Source: Verrucomicrobiota bacterium (GTDB lineage: Bacteria; Verrucomicrobiota; Verrucomicrobiia; Limisphaerales; UBA11358). From it: DNA of 5,436 bases. A model generated the notes under the pieces. That model ran no database searches. It was not told the DNA's origin and worked only from the letters and a program-made list of their open reading frames with translations. Location: NCBI GenBank assembly GCA_021323835.1, contig JAJPKI010000249.1:1-5436 (forward strand). The letters run 5' to 3'. How positions within the stretch are numbered: the first letter of the stretch is position 1; each line of letters opens with the position of its first letter. Positions 1-5,436 of the stretch are shown here, piece by piece. The translations under genes were made by a program, and so were the position numbers.

Positions 1-257
1 GCCTTGCGTTCTTCGGGCATAAGCGAGGTCAGTTCCAATTCTTTGAACGCGCTCGTCGGCACAAATGGAATTTGCGCCCAATGTTCTATGATTTCCGGCG
101 TAAGCTTTCGCGCTTCGCAAATTGTTCGGTAAGCGGAATTGTATTTGAATTGCAGCGCAAATAATTCCAACGCGAACGAATCGAAATTTTCTTTTTGAAA
201 GCCGGAAGAAATCGAATCGCGCAAGCGCGCGGCGAAGTCTGAAAGTTCTTTATTCAT
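1..257 (-). CDS. LuxE-family acyl-protein synthetase, N-terminal part (partial)
   Basis: The reading frame opens with ATG at 257-255 and stays open for 85 codons to the left edge, so the C-terminal part is missing. The visible protein resembles the N-terminus of the LuxE/acyl-protein synthetase family (AMP-dependent fatty acyl activation and transfer). It has the pattern FDSFALELFALQFKYNSAYR (residues 25-44), a Cys at 47, then a TPE..EHW..IPFVPTSAFKE stretch (53-73), which I recognise as typical of that family. The adenylate-forming core lies outside the window, so activity cannot be judged. LuxE relatives outside luminous bacteria usually sit in lipid or polysaccharide gene sets, so a role in bioluminescence should not be assumed. 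It is divergent from metG. A candidate promoter with an extended -10 lies 44 bp upstream of the start. No clear Shine-Dalgarno sequence precedes the ATG. The family call comes from remembered motifs and is moderately sure; the coding call is firmer. Confidence 0.66.
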   Translation of the reverse strand, partial: MNKELSDFAARLRDSISSGFQKENFDSFALELFALQFKYNSAYRTICEARKLTPEIIEHWAQIPFVPTSAFKELELTSLMPEERK

Positions 258-300
258 GCGGTGTTTGTTTACGGCTGGTTTTCCGCGACAGCCGACGAAC

Positions 301-328
301 ATAGTAACACGAACCGCTTTCGCCGCAA
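301..328 (-). promoter_or_regulatory. Candidate sigma70-type promoter for the LuxE-like gene
   Basis: Read on the minus strand, TTGCGG (328-323) is followed after 16 bases by TACTAT (306-301), preceded by TG plus one base, an extended -10. The predicted transcription start near 294 would leave a leader of about 37 bases before the ATG at 257. Each hexamer matches the consensus only partly (3/6 and 4/6), so this is a pattern-based suggestion supported mainly by its position in the divergent intergenic region. Confidence 0.35.
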
Positions 329-342
329 GCGAGATTGCCTTT

Positions 343-350
343 GCTACATT
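343..350 (+). promoter_or_regulatory. Candidate extended -10 element for metG
   Basis: TGC followed by TACATT sits 25 bases before the metG ATG. There is no good -35 hexamer at the expected distance, so only the extended -10 supports it. It would give a short leader of about 19 bases. The same string TACATTTG recurs just before the lipoprotein gene at 1911-1918. This is weak evidence; other start sites in 258-375 are possible. Confidence 0.22.
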
Positions 351-375
351 TGCGAGGCACACTGACGATTCGACA

Positions 376-1881
376 ATGAGCAAACGGTTTTACATCACCA
401 CCGCGATTGATTACGTCAACGGCCAGCCGCATCTCGGCCATGCCTACGAAAAAATCATCGCGGACGTCATCGCCCGCGCGCGTCGCAGCCTCGGTGAAGA
501 AGTTTTTTTTCTGACCGGCTTGGATGAGCACGGCCAAAAAGTGCAGCAGGCCGCGATTGCAGAAAAAAAATCGCCGCAGGCCTATTGCGATGAACTCGCG
601 GCGGATTGGAAAAATTTTGCAAAGAAATTGGAACTGGCGAATGACGATTTCGTCCGCACGACCGAACCGCGTCACAAGGAATTTGTGCAGACGACTTTAT
701 CCAAGCTCAACGATGCCGGACAGTTTTACCGAAAAACTTACGCGGGATTTTATTCGACGAAGGAGGAAACATTTCTCACGGAAAAAGACCGCTTGCCCGA
801 TGGCACATTCGATCCGACTTACGGCGAAGTCGTCGAATTGAAGGAAGACAATTATTATTTCAAGTTGGGCGCGCACCAGCAATGGCTCATCGATTACATC
901 GAAGCGAATCCTTTGTTCATCCAGCCGGATTATCGGCGCAACGAGGTTCTTGGCTTTCTTAAAAATAATACGCTCGAAGATTTGTGCATTTCACGTCCGG
1001 CGGCGCGGCTCAATTGGGGAATTCCCCTGCCTTTCGATAAAAATTTCGTCACCTACGTCTGGTTCGACGCGCTGGTGAATTATATTTCCATTCCGAACGC
1101 GCACCAAAAACTCGAGCTCTGGCCGGCGAATGTGCACGTCATCGGCAAAGACATTTTGAAATTTCACGCAGTTTATTGGCCGATTATGCTTAAGGCGATG
1201 AACCTGCCGCTACCGAAACAAATTCTCGTGCACGGCTGGTGGCAAAAAGACGGCGCAAAAATCAGCAAGAGCACCGGCAACATCGTTGACCCCATCGCCG
1301 TGATTGACGAATGGGGACTCGACGCCTTTCGCTTTTACGTTTTGCGTGAACTCGACATTGGACCGGACGGAAATTGGACCGACGCCGGATTTCGTTCGCG
1401 CTATTCCGCCGAATTGGCAAATGGTCTTGGGAATTTAGTCAATCGCTCGCTCTCGATGCTCAAGCGTTATCGCAATGGAATTGTCCCTGCGAAATCTGAT
1501 GAACTTGCCGCCGACGCCGCGAAGGCTGCGGACGAAACGCGCGCATTGTTGAAACAAAATCAATTGCAAGCCGCGTTACAAAGCATTTGGTCGCTCGTCA
1601 ATCGCGCGAATAAATACGTGGACGAAACCGCGCCGTTCAAATTGGCCAAAGACCCGGCGCAAGTGAAACGACTCGACGAAGTTTTATACAATCTTGTTGA
1701 AACCTGCCGCGTGCTGGCAATTCTACTAAATCCATTTTTGCCGGGAACATCCGCAAAAATTTTTGCGCAACTCGGATTAAAAGAAACATCGGACAAATTC
1801 TCCCAAGCAGTTTGGGGCAAATTAAATTCCGGCCATCAAATCGGCGAACCGGCGCCATTATTTCCGCGAAAAGACATTTAG
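376..1881 (+). CDS. metG: Methionyl-tRNA synthetase, short zinc-less type
   Basis: Cytoplasmic class I aminoacyl-tRNA synthetase that charges tRNA-Met with methionine using ATP. The product is 501 residues. The HIGH motif appears as HLGH at 19-22 in PHLGHAYEK, and the KMSKS loop as KISKS at 295-299. The conserved YVWFDALVNY segment is near 227-236 (Trp229), and a NKYVDETAPFKLAK segment belongs to the helical anticodon-binding domain. The connective-peptide knuckle (126-154) has no Cys: where zinc-binding forms have a CxxC pair it reads YSTKEE, and the second pair is also gone. It stops soon after the anticodon-binding domain, so it lacks the C-terminal EMAP/Trbp111 tRNA-binding domain of the longer E. 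coli type. The start at 376 was chosen because MSKRFYITTAIDYVNG is the normal family N-terminus. An in-frame ATG at 256 would add 40 non-family residues and overlap the divergent gene. No clear Shine-Dalgarno sequence is seen. Two more plus-strand genes follow closely. Confidence 0.97.
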   Translation: MSKRFYITTAIDYVNGQPHLGHAYEKIIADVIARARRSLGEEVFFLTGLDEHGQKVQQAAIAEKKSPQAYCDELAADWKNFAKKLELANDDFVRTTEPRHKEFVQTTLSKLNDAGQFYRKTYAGFYSTKEETFLTEKDRLPDGTFDPTYGEVVELKEDNYYFKLGAHQQWLIDYIEANPLFIQPDYRRNEVLGFLKNNTLEDLCISRPAARLNWGIPLPFDKNFVTYVWFDALVNYISIPNAHQKLELWPANVHVIGKDILKFHAVYWPIMLKAMNLPLPKQILVHGWWQKDGAKISKSTGNIVDPIAVIDEWGLDAFRFYVLRELDIGPDGNWTDAGFRSRYSAELANGLGNLVNRSLSMLKRYRNGIVPAKSDELAADAAKAADETRALLKQNQLQAALQSIWSLVNRANKYVDETAPFKLAKDPAQVKRLDEVLYNLVETCRVLAILLNPFLPGTSAKIFAQLGLKETSDKFSQAVWGKLNSGHQIGEPAPLFPRKDI

Positions 1882-1884
1882 TCG

Positions 1885-1898
1885 CCGGTTGCAACCGG
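1885..1898. repeat. Perfect 14-bp palindrome after metG
   Basis: CCGGTTGCAACCGG is a perfect inverted repeat starting four bases after the metG stop. It has no loop and no following T-run, so it is not a convincing intrinsic terminator. It overlaps the candidate -35 of the downstream lipoprotein gene, which would fit an operator, but this is inference from position only. Confidence 0.4.
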
Positions 1899-1916
1899 TA
1901 ACAGTTCGATTACATT
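1889..1916 (+). promoter_or_regulatory. Candidate promoter for the small lipoprotein gene
   Basis: TTGCAA (1889-1894) is followed after 16 bases by TACATT (1911-1916). The ATG lies only six bases after the -10 hexamer, so transcription would begin at or next to the start codon, giving a leaderless message. This agrees with the absence of a Shine-Dalgarno sequence. The gene could equally be read through from metG. Confidence 0.25.
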
Positions 1917-1922
1917 TGAAAC

Positions 1923-2288
1923 ATGAAAAAGATTTTTAGCGCTGCATTTCTCGCGTTCATTATCTTTGCTTCCCTTGCGTTTATTTCCGGCTGCGCCACG
2001 ACACCGCGCGTGGATTGGAACACGCGCATCGGCAATTACACTTACGACCAGGCGGTAATTGACCTCGGTCCACCGGACAAATGGTCTCCGTTGAGCGACG
2101 GCGGCAAAGTTGCTGAATGGATTCATCGCGAGCACAGCGCCACGAGCGTTGGCATCGGCACAGGATTTTTTACACCGGGCGTTGGCGTTGGTGTGGGCGA
2201 AAGCGTCGGCTCCGGTTATCGCGAACACGTTTTGAAATTGATTTTCGGTCCTGACGGCAGGCTTGTCTCGTGGTCGAAAACTGATTAA
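1923..2288 (+). CDS. Small lipoprotein of unknown function, BamE/SmpA-like appearance
   Basis: A 121-residue exported lipoprotein. Residues 1-23 form a signal peptide with two Lys, a long hydrophobic core and a lipobox ending in ISGC, so Cys24 is the likely lipidated residue. The mature part begins with a short polar tether, then a YDQAVIDLGPPDKW segment (41-54), a DGGKVAEWIHR strand (59-69), a glycine-rich stretch GVGVGVGESVGSGY (86-99) and a terminal LKLIFGPDGRLVSW strand (104-117). A helix ending in G-P, followed by a Trp-containing strand and a 'GPDGRLV' strand, recalls the BamE/SmpA/OmlA-like small lipoprotein fold, but this is structural inference. I cannot name a family or function. 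It lies 41 bp after metG and 28 bp before a lipoprotein cytochrome. No Shine-Dalgarno sequence precedes the ATG. Membrane anchoring, probably facing the periplasm, is well supported; function is not. Confidence 0.85.
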   Translation: MKKIFSAAFLAFIIFASLAFISGCATTPRVDWNTRIGNYTYDQAVIDLGPPDKWSPLSDGGKVAEWIHREHSATSVGIGTGFFTPGVGVGVGESVGSGYREHVLKLIFGPDGRLVSWSKTD

Positions 2289-2316
2289 ACATTTATACCG
2301 CAAACCAAAAACGGTT

Positions 2317-2694
2317 ATGAAAAATAAAATTGTCATTTCAAGTTTCTTCATCGCATTGGGATTTTTACTTTTGAACTCTGGCTGTTCATCCGTCGGCCCA
2401 AAGGCGAAACAACAAGCCGGTTTGCCGAAAGAAAAAGTGGATGCCCCTGCTCTTTTTGCCGAAAATTGTGCTACGTGCCACGGCAAAGACGGCCGCGCAA
2501 AAACATTTCACGGACGTTTAGTCGGCGCGCAAAATTTGACCGACGCCAAATGGCAGGAAACGTCGTCGGACGCAGAAATTATTCACGCCATAAAATCCGG
2601 GCCCAAAGTGATGCCCGCTTTCGAAAATAAATTATCGGAAGCCGAAATTGAAGCGCTCGCCGCTTACGTGCGGACGTTCAAACCGACGCAATAA
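2317..2694 (+). CDS. Lipid-anchored monoheme c-type cytochrome
   Basis: A 125-residue class I cytochrome c, expected to act as a one-electron carrier at the periplasmic membrane face. The signal peptide (1-22) ends in a lipobox NSGC, giving Cys23 as the lipidated residue, followed by a polar linker. The heme-binding motif is CATCH at 51-55 (covalent thioethers at Cys51 and Cys54, axial His55), followed by GKDGR. The likely distal ligand is Met99 in the GPKVMPAF segment, followed by the usual C-terminal helix LSEAEIEALAAYVRTF. This order matches the small cytochrome c / cbb3-type domain families. The start at 2317 was chosen because MKNKIVISSFF begins a proper signal peptide; an upstream TTG in the same frame at 2263 would place charged residues ahead of it and overlap the previous gene. 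Its redox partner is not visible. The stop codon directly abuts that of the convergent ftsZ. Confidence 0.93.
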   Translation: MKNKIVISSFFIALGFLLLNSGCSSVGPKAKQQAGLPKEKVDAPALFAENCATCHGKDGRAKTFHGRLVGAQNLTDAKWQETSSDAEIIHAIKSGPKVMPAFENKLSEAEIEALAAYVRTFKPTQ

Positions 2695-3942
2695 TCAGTT
2701 CAACGGCACGCCGCGACGGACGTAAGTCGGAATGTCCAAATCTTCGCCTTTGTAAATCGTCGGCTCGCTTTTGTCGAAGCGACCTTTACTCACAATCGCC
2801 AGCGGCAATTGCGTTTGCAGCAATTTCGATTTGTCGCGACGCGAGCGTCCGTGGCGCGCGACCAAATGTTCGCGCTGTTCCAGCGAAGACGACGACGGAT
2901 TCTGTCGGACGCCGTAGCGCGGCGCAGTTTCCCGCAACGCCATTTCTTCCGGCGAATTGGCCGCCGCTTCGGTTTTCGCGACGGAATTTTTCGCGGCAAT
3001 CAGCGTTACGGACAATTTATTCTTCATCGCCGCGTCAATCGCCGCACCCATGATGATTTGCGGACGTTCGCAATGTCGGCTGATTTGTTCCATCACGCGA
3101 TTGACTTCGGCCATGGTCAAATCTTTGCTGCCGGTCATGCTCACGAGAATCGCATTGGCTTCACCAAGCGCGCGGCCTTCGTCGAGCAACGGATGTTTCA
3201 GAATTTTCTCCACGATTTCGCGCGAGCGCGCCGGGCCGCTGGCTTCGACAAAGGCAAACGCGCTTTCGGAATGCTGGTCGCGGATGAGCGCGCACAAATC
3301 TTCGAAATGAATCTGAATGAGGCTCGGACGCGTGAGCAATTGCCAGATGCCGCGAACGCCTTCAATCAGCAAGCCACCAGTGATGCGAAAGGTGTCGAGC
3401 ACGCTCGTATTTTCGTCAATCAGCTTGAAAGTTTTCTGGCTCGGCAGGCAAATCACGCCGTCGGCGACGGATTTCAATTGCTCCAGACTTTGCTGCGCCT
3501 GTTCCGCGCGGCGATTGCCTTCGCATGCGAACGGCTGTGTGACAAATGCGAGCACGAGCGCACCGGTTTCTTTGGCCGCGCGCGCGACGACGGAAGAAAT
3601 GCCGCTGCCCGCGCCGCCGCCGAGTCCGGCGACGATGAAAACGACACTCGAATTTTCGCAAGCGGATTTGATTGCCGGAAATTGTTCTTCCGCAATTGCG
3701 CGCCCACGCTCCGGGTCGCCACCGGTGCCGAGGCCGCGCAGCAATTTCGTTTCGAGATGAATTTTCACCGTCGCGGTGGAAGCGGCGAGCGATTGCGCGT
3801 CGGTATCAATCGCGGCGAATTGCGCGCCGGAAAATTCTTCGCAATTCATCGCGTCCGCGAGCGTCACGCCCGCGCCGCCGACGCCGATGATTTTTATCGA
3901 ACGCGTTTGCGCCGTTTCATTTGCAGATGAATTGTCGTTCAT
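2695..3942 (-). CDS. ftsZ: Divergent cell division protein FtsZ
   Basis: Tubulin-like protein that forms the cytokinetic ring; 415 residues, a normal length. The T1 loop GVGGAG is at 20-25, the tubulin signature is GGGAGSG at 108-114 (usual GGGTGTG), and a CEGNRR segment is at 140-145 (usual FEGxRR). A variable linker follows from about 320. The C-terminal peptide DIPTYVRR matches the FtsA-binding DIPxFLR tail. The T7 loop, which completes the GTPase site of the neighbouring subunit, reads LIQIHFEDL (208-216) rather than the usual LxNxDFADV. The equivalents of E. coli N207 and D209 are therefore Gln210 and His212, while D212 is kept as Asp215. By hand alignment the guanine-contact Asn166 and Asp187 become Ser168 and Gly190. 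The gene follows ftsA by 6 bp and ends the division cluster. No strong Shine-Dalgarno sequence precedes it, so translational coupling to ftsA is likely. The identity is secure; the catalytic state is uncertain. Confidence 0.96.
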   Translation of the reverse strand: MNDNSSANETAQTRSIKIIGVGGAGVTLADAMNCEEFSGAQFAAIDTDAQSLAASTATVKIHLETKLLRGLGTGGDPERGRAIAEEQFPAIKSACENSSVVFIVAGLGGGAGSGISSVVARAAKETGALVLAFVTQPFACEGNRRAEQAQQSLEQLKSVADGVICLPSQKTFKLIDENTSVLDTFRITGGLLIEGVRGIWQLLTRPSLIQIHFEDLCALIRDQHSESAFAFVEASGPARSREIVEKILKHPLLDEGRALGEANAILVSMTGSKDLTMAEVNRVMEQISRHCERPQIIMGAAIDAAMKNKLSVTLIAAKNSVAKTEAAANSPEEMALRETAPRYGVRQNPSSSSLEQREHLVARHGRSRRDKSKLLQTQLPLAIVSKGRFDKSEPTIYKGEDLDIPTYVRRGVPLN

Positions 3943-3948
3943 AATCGT

Positions 3949-5172
3949 TTATGACCGCCGTAAAAAACTTGTCAGCGTATTTTTAATTCCCGCCGCGAGC
4001 GACGATTTGCCATCGCGCTTGCGCTGTTTGAGCGAGCCAAATTTCACGAGGCCGATTGCGGTGATGAATTCCGGTTGGTCGAGCGCGGATTTGATGCCGC
4101 TGATGGAATTGGTCTGGCCGAGGCACACCGGCATTTGCAAAATCGGTTGTGCCAGTTCGGCAATGCGTGGAATGCGCGCGCCGCCACCGCAAAGAATCAC
4201 GCCTGCGCGCAAATAATCGAACAGGTTCGTCTGCTCTAAATCCTGTGCGATGAGTTGAAAAATTTCTTCGACGCGCAGCGACATGATGCGCTGCAAATGC
4301 TCGACGTTCACGGTTTTCAGTGTCAGGCCGATTTCGTTGTTGATGGAAATGGTCTGGCCTTTGCGGGTTTCATCCACAATGGCCGAGCCGTATTCGACCT
4401 TCAATTTTTCCGCGCGGCTCAACGCGACTTTCAAGCCGTGACCCAAATCATTTGAAATATGGTCGCCGCCAACCGCAATCACGCCGGTGTGCTTCACGAC
4501 GCCGTCGGCATAAACGACGTAATCGGTCGTGCCGGCTCCGATGTCAATCACGAGCGCGCCCATTTCCTTTTGCTCGGCGTTCAGCAGCGCGAGCGACGAC
4601 GCAAGGCCGTTGAAAACAATTTCGTCCACTTCGAGTTGCAAGCCTTTGACGAGGCGAATGGAATTTTGGATGCGATTGCGATGGCCGTGGACAACGTGCA
4701 TGTCCACTTCGAGCCGCGAGCCGAGCATACCGACGGGATTCGTCACGCGCTCATGGCCGTCCACAAAAAAATGCTGACGAATGGTGTGAACGTGCGTGCT
4801 GTCGGCGGGTAAATTAACGACCTTCGCATTCGTGACGACATCGCGAACGTCGTCTTCGGAAATTTCGCGGTCAGCAGAAATGACCGGATGCACGCCGCGA
4901 TTGTTGAAACCGCGAATATGTCCGCCAGTAACACCGAGGTATACATTGCGGATTTCCACGTCGGCCATTTGCTCGGCTTCAACGATGGCGTTACGCACGT
5001 CTTCTTCGGCTTGCGCGGTGTCCACGACTTCGCCCTTGCGCACGCCACGGGAACGCGCCTGCCCGAGACCGATGATATTGAGAGCGCCGTCGGCGTTCAC
5101 TTCGCCGACAACGGCGCAAACTTTCGACGTGCCGATTTCCAGACCGACGATGATGTTCGAATCGTCAAACAT
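3949..5172 (-). CDS. ftsA: Cell division protein FtsA
   Basis: Actin-like ATP-binding protein that anchors FtsZ filaments to the inner membrane and helps recruit later division proteins; 407 residues, near the usual length. The phosphate-1 motif GLEIGTSKV is at 10-18, phosphate-2 is VIDIGAGTTDYVVY at 208-221, and the adenosine motif ILCGGGARIPRI is at 326-337. The FtsA-specific 1C (SHS2) domain occupies roughly residues 85-165. The final IKNTLTSFLRRS is a short amphipathic helix with basic ends, the standard membrane-targeting tail. The start is fixed by a strong ribosome binding site, GGAGG at 5181-5177, four bases upstream. Its first 8 bp overlap the end of ftsQ (ATGTTTGA) and it ends 6 bp before ftsZ, which supports one co-transcribed, translationally coupled unit. 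Nothing looks damaged or missing. Confidence 0.98.
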   Translation of the reverse strand: MFDDSNIIVGLEIGTSKVCAVVGEVNADGALNIIGLGQARSRGVRKGEVVDTAQAEEDVRNAIVEAEQMADVEIRNVYLGVTGGHIRGFNNRGVHPVISADREISEDDVRDVVTNAKVVNLPADSTHVHTIRQHFFVDGHERVTNPVGMLGSRLEVDMHVVHGHRNRIQNSIRLVKGLQLEVDEIVFNGLASSLALLNAEQKEMGALVIDIGAGTTDYVVYADGVVKHTGVIAVGGDHISNDLGHGLKVALSRAEKLKVEYGSAIVDETRKGQTISINNEIGLTLKTVNVEHLQRIMSLRVEEIFQLIAQDLEQTNLFDYLRAGVILCGGGARIPRIAELAQPILQMPVCLGQTNSISGIKSALDQPEFITAIGLVKFGSLKQRKRDGKSSLAAGIKNTLTSFLRRS

Positions 5173-5436
5173 TTTTCCTCCGTGCGTTTGCCGGTAAATT
5201 TTTTTGCGTCGCGGGAAACGAATTTATTTCCGCCCAGCGCACCGGCACATTGTTTTCCACCGCCAAATCGAGCGACGCGATTATTTTATTATTGCGTTGA
5301 CCGAGATCGTAAATTTGCCGCCAGCGCGCCAATTGTTGCTCCAAATTTTGCAAACCGAAAGTAATTTCGCTACCCTGCTCCGTCGTCACAACAATCGCGT
5401 TCGGCGATGAAACATCAATGCGCCGCAAATCCGTCA
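5165..5436 (-). CDS. ftsQ: FtsQ/DivIB-type division protein, C-terminal part (partial)
   Basis: The frame is open from the right edge and ends in TGA at 5167-5165, giving 89 visible C-terminal residues; the N-terminus, membrane helix and POTRA domain lie outside the window. What is visible fits the periplasmic beta domain of FtsQ: a LRRIDVSSPNAIVVTTEQG strand pair, a LEQQLARWRQIYDL helix, and a LDLAVENNVPVRWAE strand (near 52-66), the segment that in this family ends the beta sheet and contacts FtsB/FtsL. A basic tail ending ARRKNV follows. FtsQ bridges the cytoplasmic ring and the peptidoglycan synthesis machinery. The call rests on this C-terminal pattern together with its position directly upstream of ftsA, the usual ddl-ftsQ-ftsA-ftsZ order. 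Its stop overlaps the ftsA start by 8 bp, and its last codons carry the ftsA ribosome binding site. Confidence 0.85.
   Translation of the reverse strand, partial: TDLRRIDVSSPNAIVVTTEQGSEITFGLQNLEQQLARWRQIYDLGQRNNKIIASLDLAVENNVPVRWAEINSFPATQKNLPANARRKNV
5177..5181 (-). promoter_or_regulatory. Strong Shine-Dalgarno site for ftsA
   Basis: GGAGG on the minus strand, with a spacer of four A residues before the ftsA ATG at 5172. It lies inside the last codons of ftsQ and fixes the ftsA start. It is the only clear Shine-Dalgarno sequence among the starts in this window. Confidence 0.85.

Noticed and set aside
256..375. Forty-residue N-terminal extension of metG from ATG 256
   Set aside because: The added residues do not resemble MetRS, the family normally starts at the MSKRFYITT segment, and the extension would cover the whole divergent promoter region and overlap the start of the neighbouring gene.
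503..570. T8 and A8 homopolymer runs inside metG as possible slippage or frameshift sites
   Set aside because: The reading frame is continuous and family-like across both runs, so there is no sign of a frameshift or programmed slippage.
1882..1922. Intrinsic terminator after metG
   Set aside because: The palindrome has no loop and no T-run follows, so it does not fit a rho-independent terminator.
2263..2316. TTG start for the cytochrome gene
   Set aside because: It would overlap the lipoprotein gene and put a basic segment in front of a complete signal peptide that begins properly at ATG 2317.
2809..3930. Long plus-strand open frame of 373 codons opposite ftsZ
   Set aside because: It is fully antisense to a clear ftsZ. 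The translation is Arg/Phe/Ala-rich low-complexity sequence with no recognisable family, as expected from the codon bias of the real gene.
4459..4812. Plus-strand open frames opposite ftsA
   Set aside because: They lie wholly within the conserved ftsA coding sequence, lack ribosome binding sites and resemble no known proteins.

Overview
The window looks like chromosomal core sequence from a member of the Verrucomicrobiota, possibly a Limisphaerales/Pedosphaera-like lineage. This rests on an ftsQ-ftsA-ftsZ cluster whose FtsZ is clearly divergent, a compact zinc-less MetRS, and the mix of lipoprotein cytochrome and LuxE-like genes. The phylum call is inference from remembered family features, not from a search.

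Layout: (1) 1-257, minus strand: N-terminal part of a LuxE-family acyl-protein synthetase, running off the left edge. (2) 258-375: a 118-bp divergent intergenic region with a candidate promoter for each direction. (3) 376-2694, plus strand: metG, a small lipoprotein with a BamE/SmpA-like look, and a small lipid-anchored class I c-type cytochrome, with gaps of 41 and 28 bp. (4) 2695-5436, minus strand: ftsZ, ftsA and the C-terminal part of ftsQ, transcribed in the order ftsQ, ftsA, ftsZ. The cytochrome stop and the ftsZ stop touch with no bases between them. The window is almost entirely coding; no gene-free stretch exceeds 118 bp. I saw no RNA genes, CRISPR arrays, insertion sequences or attachment sites.

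How the genes work together: ftsQ/ftsA/ftsZ form the terminal part of a division-and-cell-wall type cluster. FtsZ polymerises into the division ring, FtsA tethers it to the membrane through its C-terminal amphipathic helix, and FtsQ links it to the periplasmic divisome. ftsQ and ftsA overlap by 8 bp and ftsA and ftsZ are 6 bp apart, so they are probably one operon. metG (translation) and the two exported lipoproteins share a strand and close spacing, but no common function is evident.

The most notable signal is FtsZ. The fold, the glycine-rich loop and the C-terminal FtsA-binding peptide are retained. However, two residues of the catalytic T7 loop (equivalents of E. coli N207 and D209) are changed to Gln and His, and the two guanine-contact positions (N166, D187) appear changed to Ser and Gly. 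I see no convincing unknown multi-gene system here.
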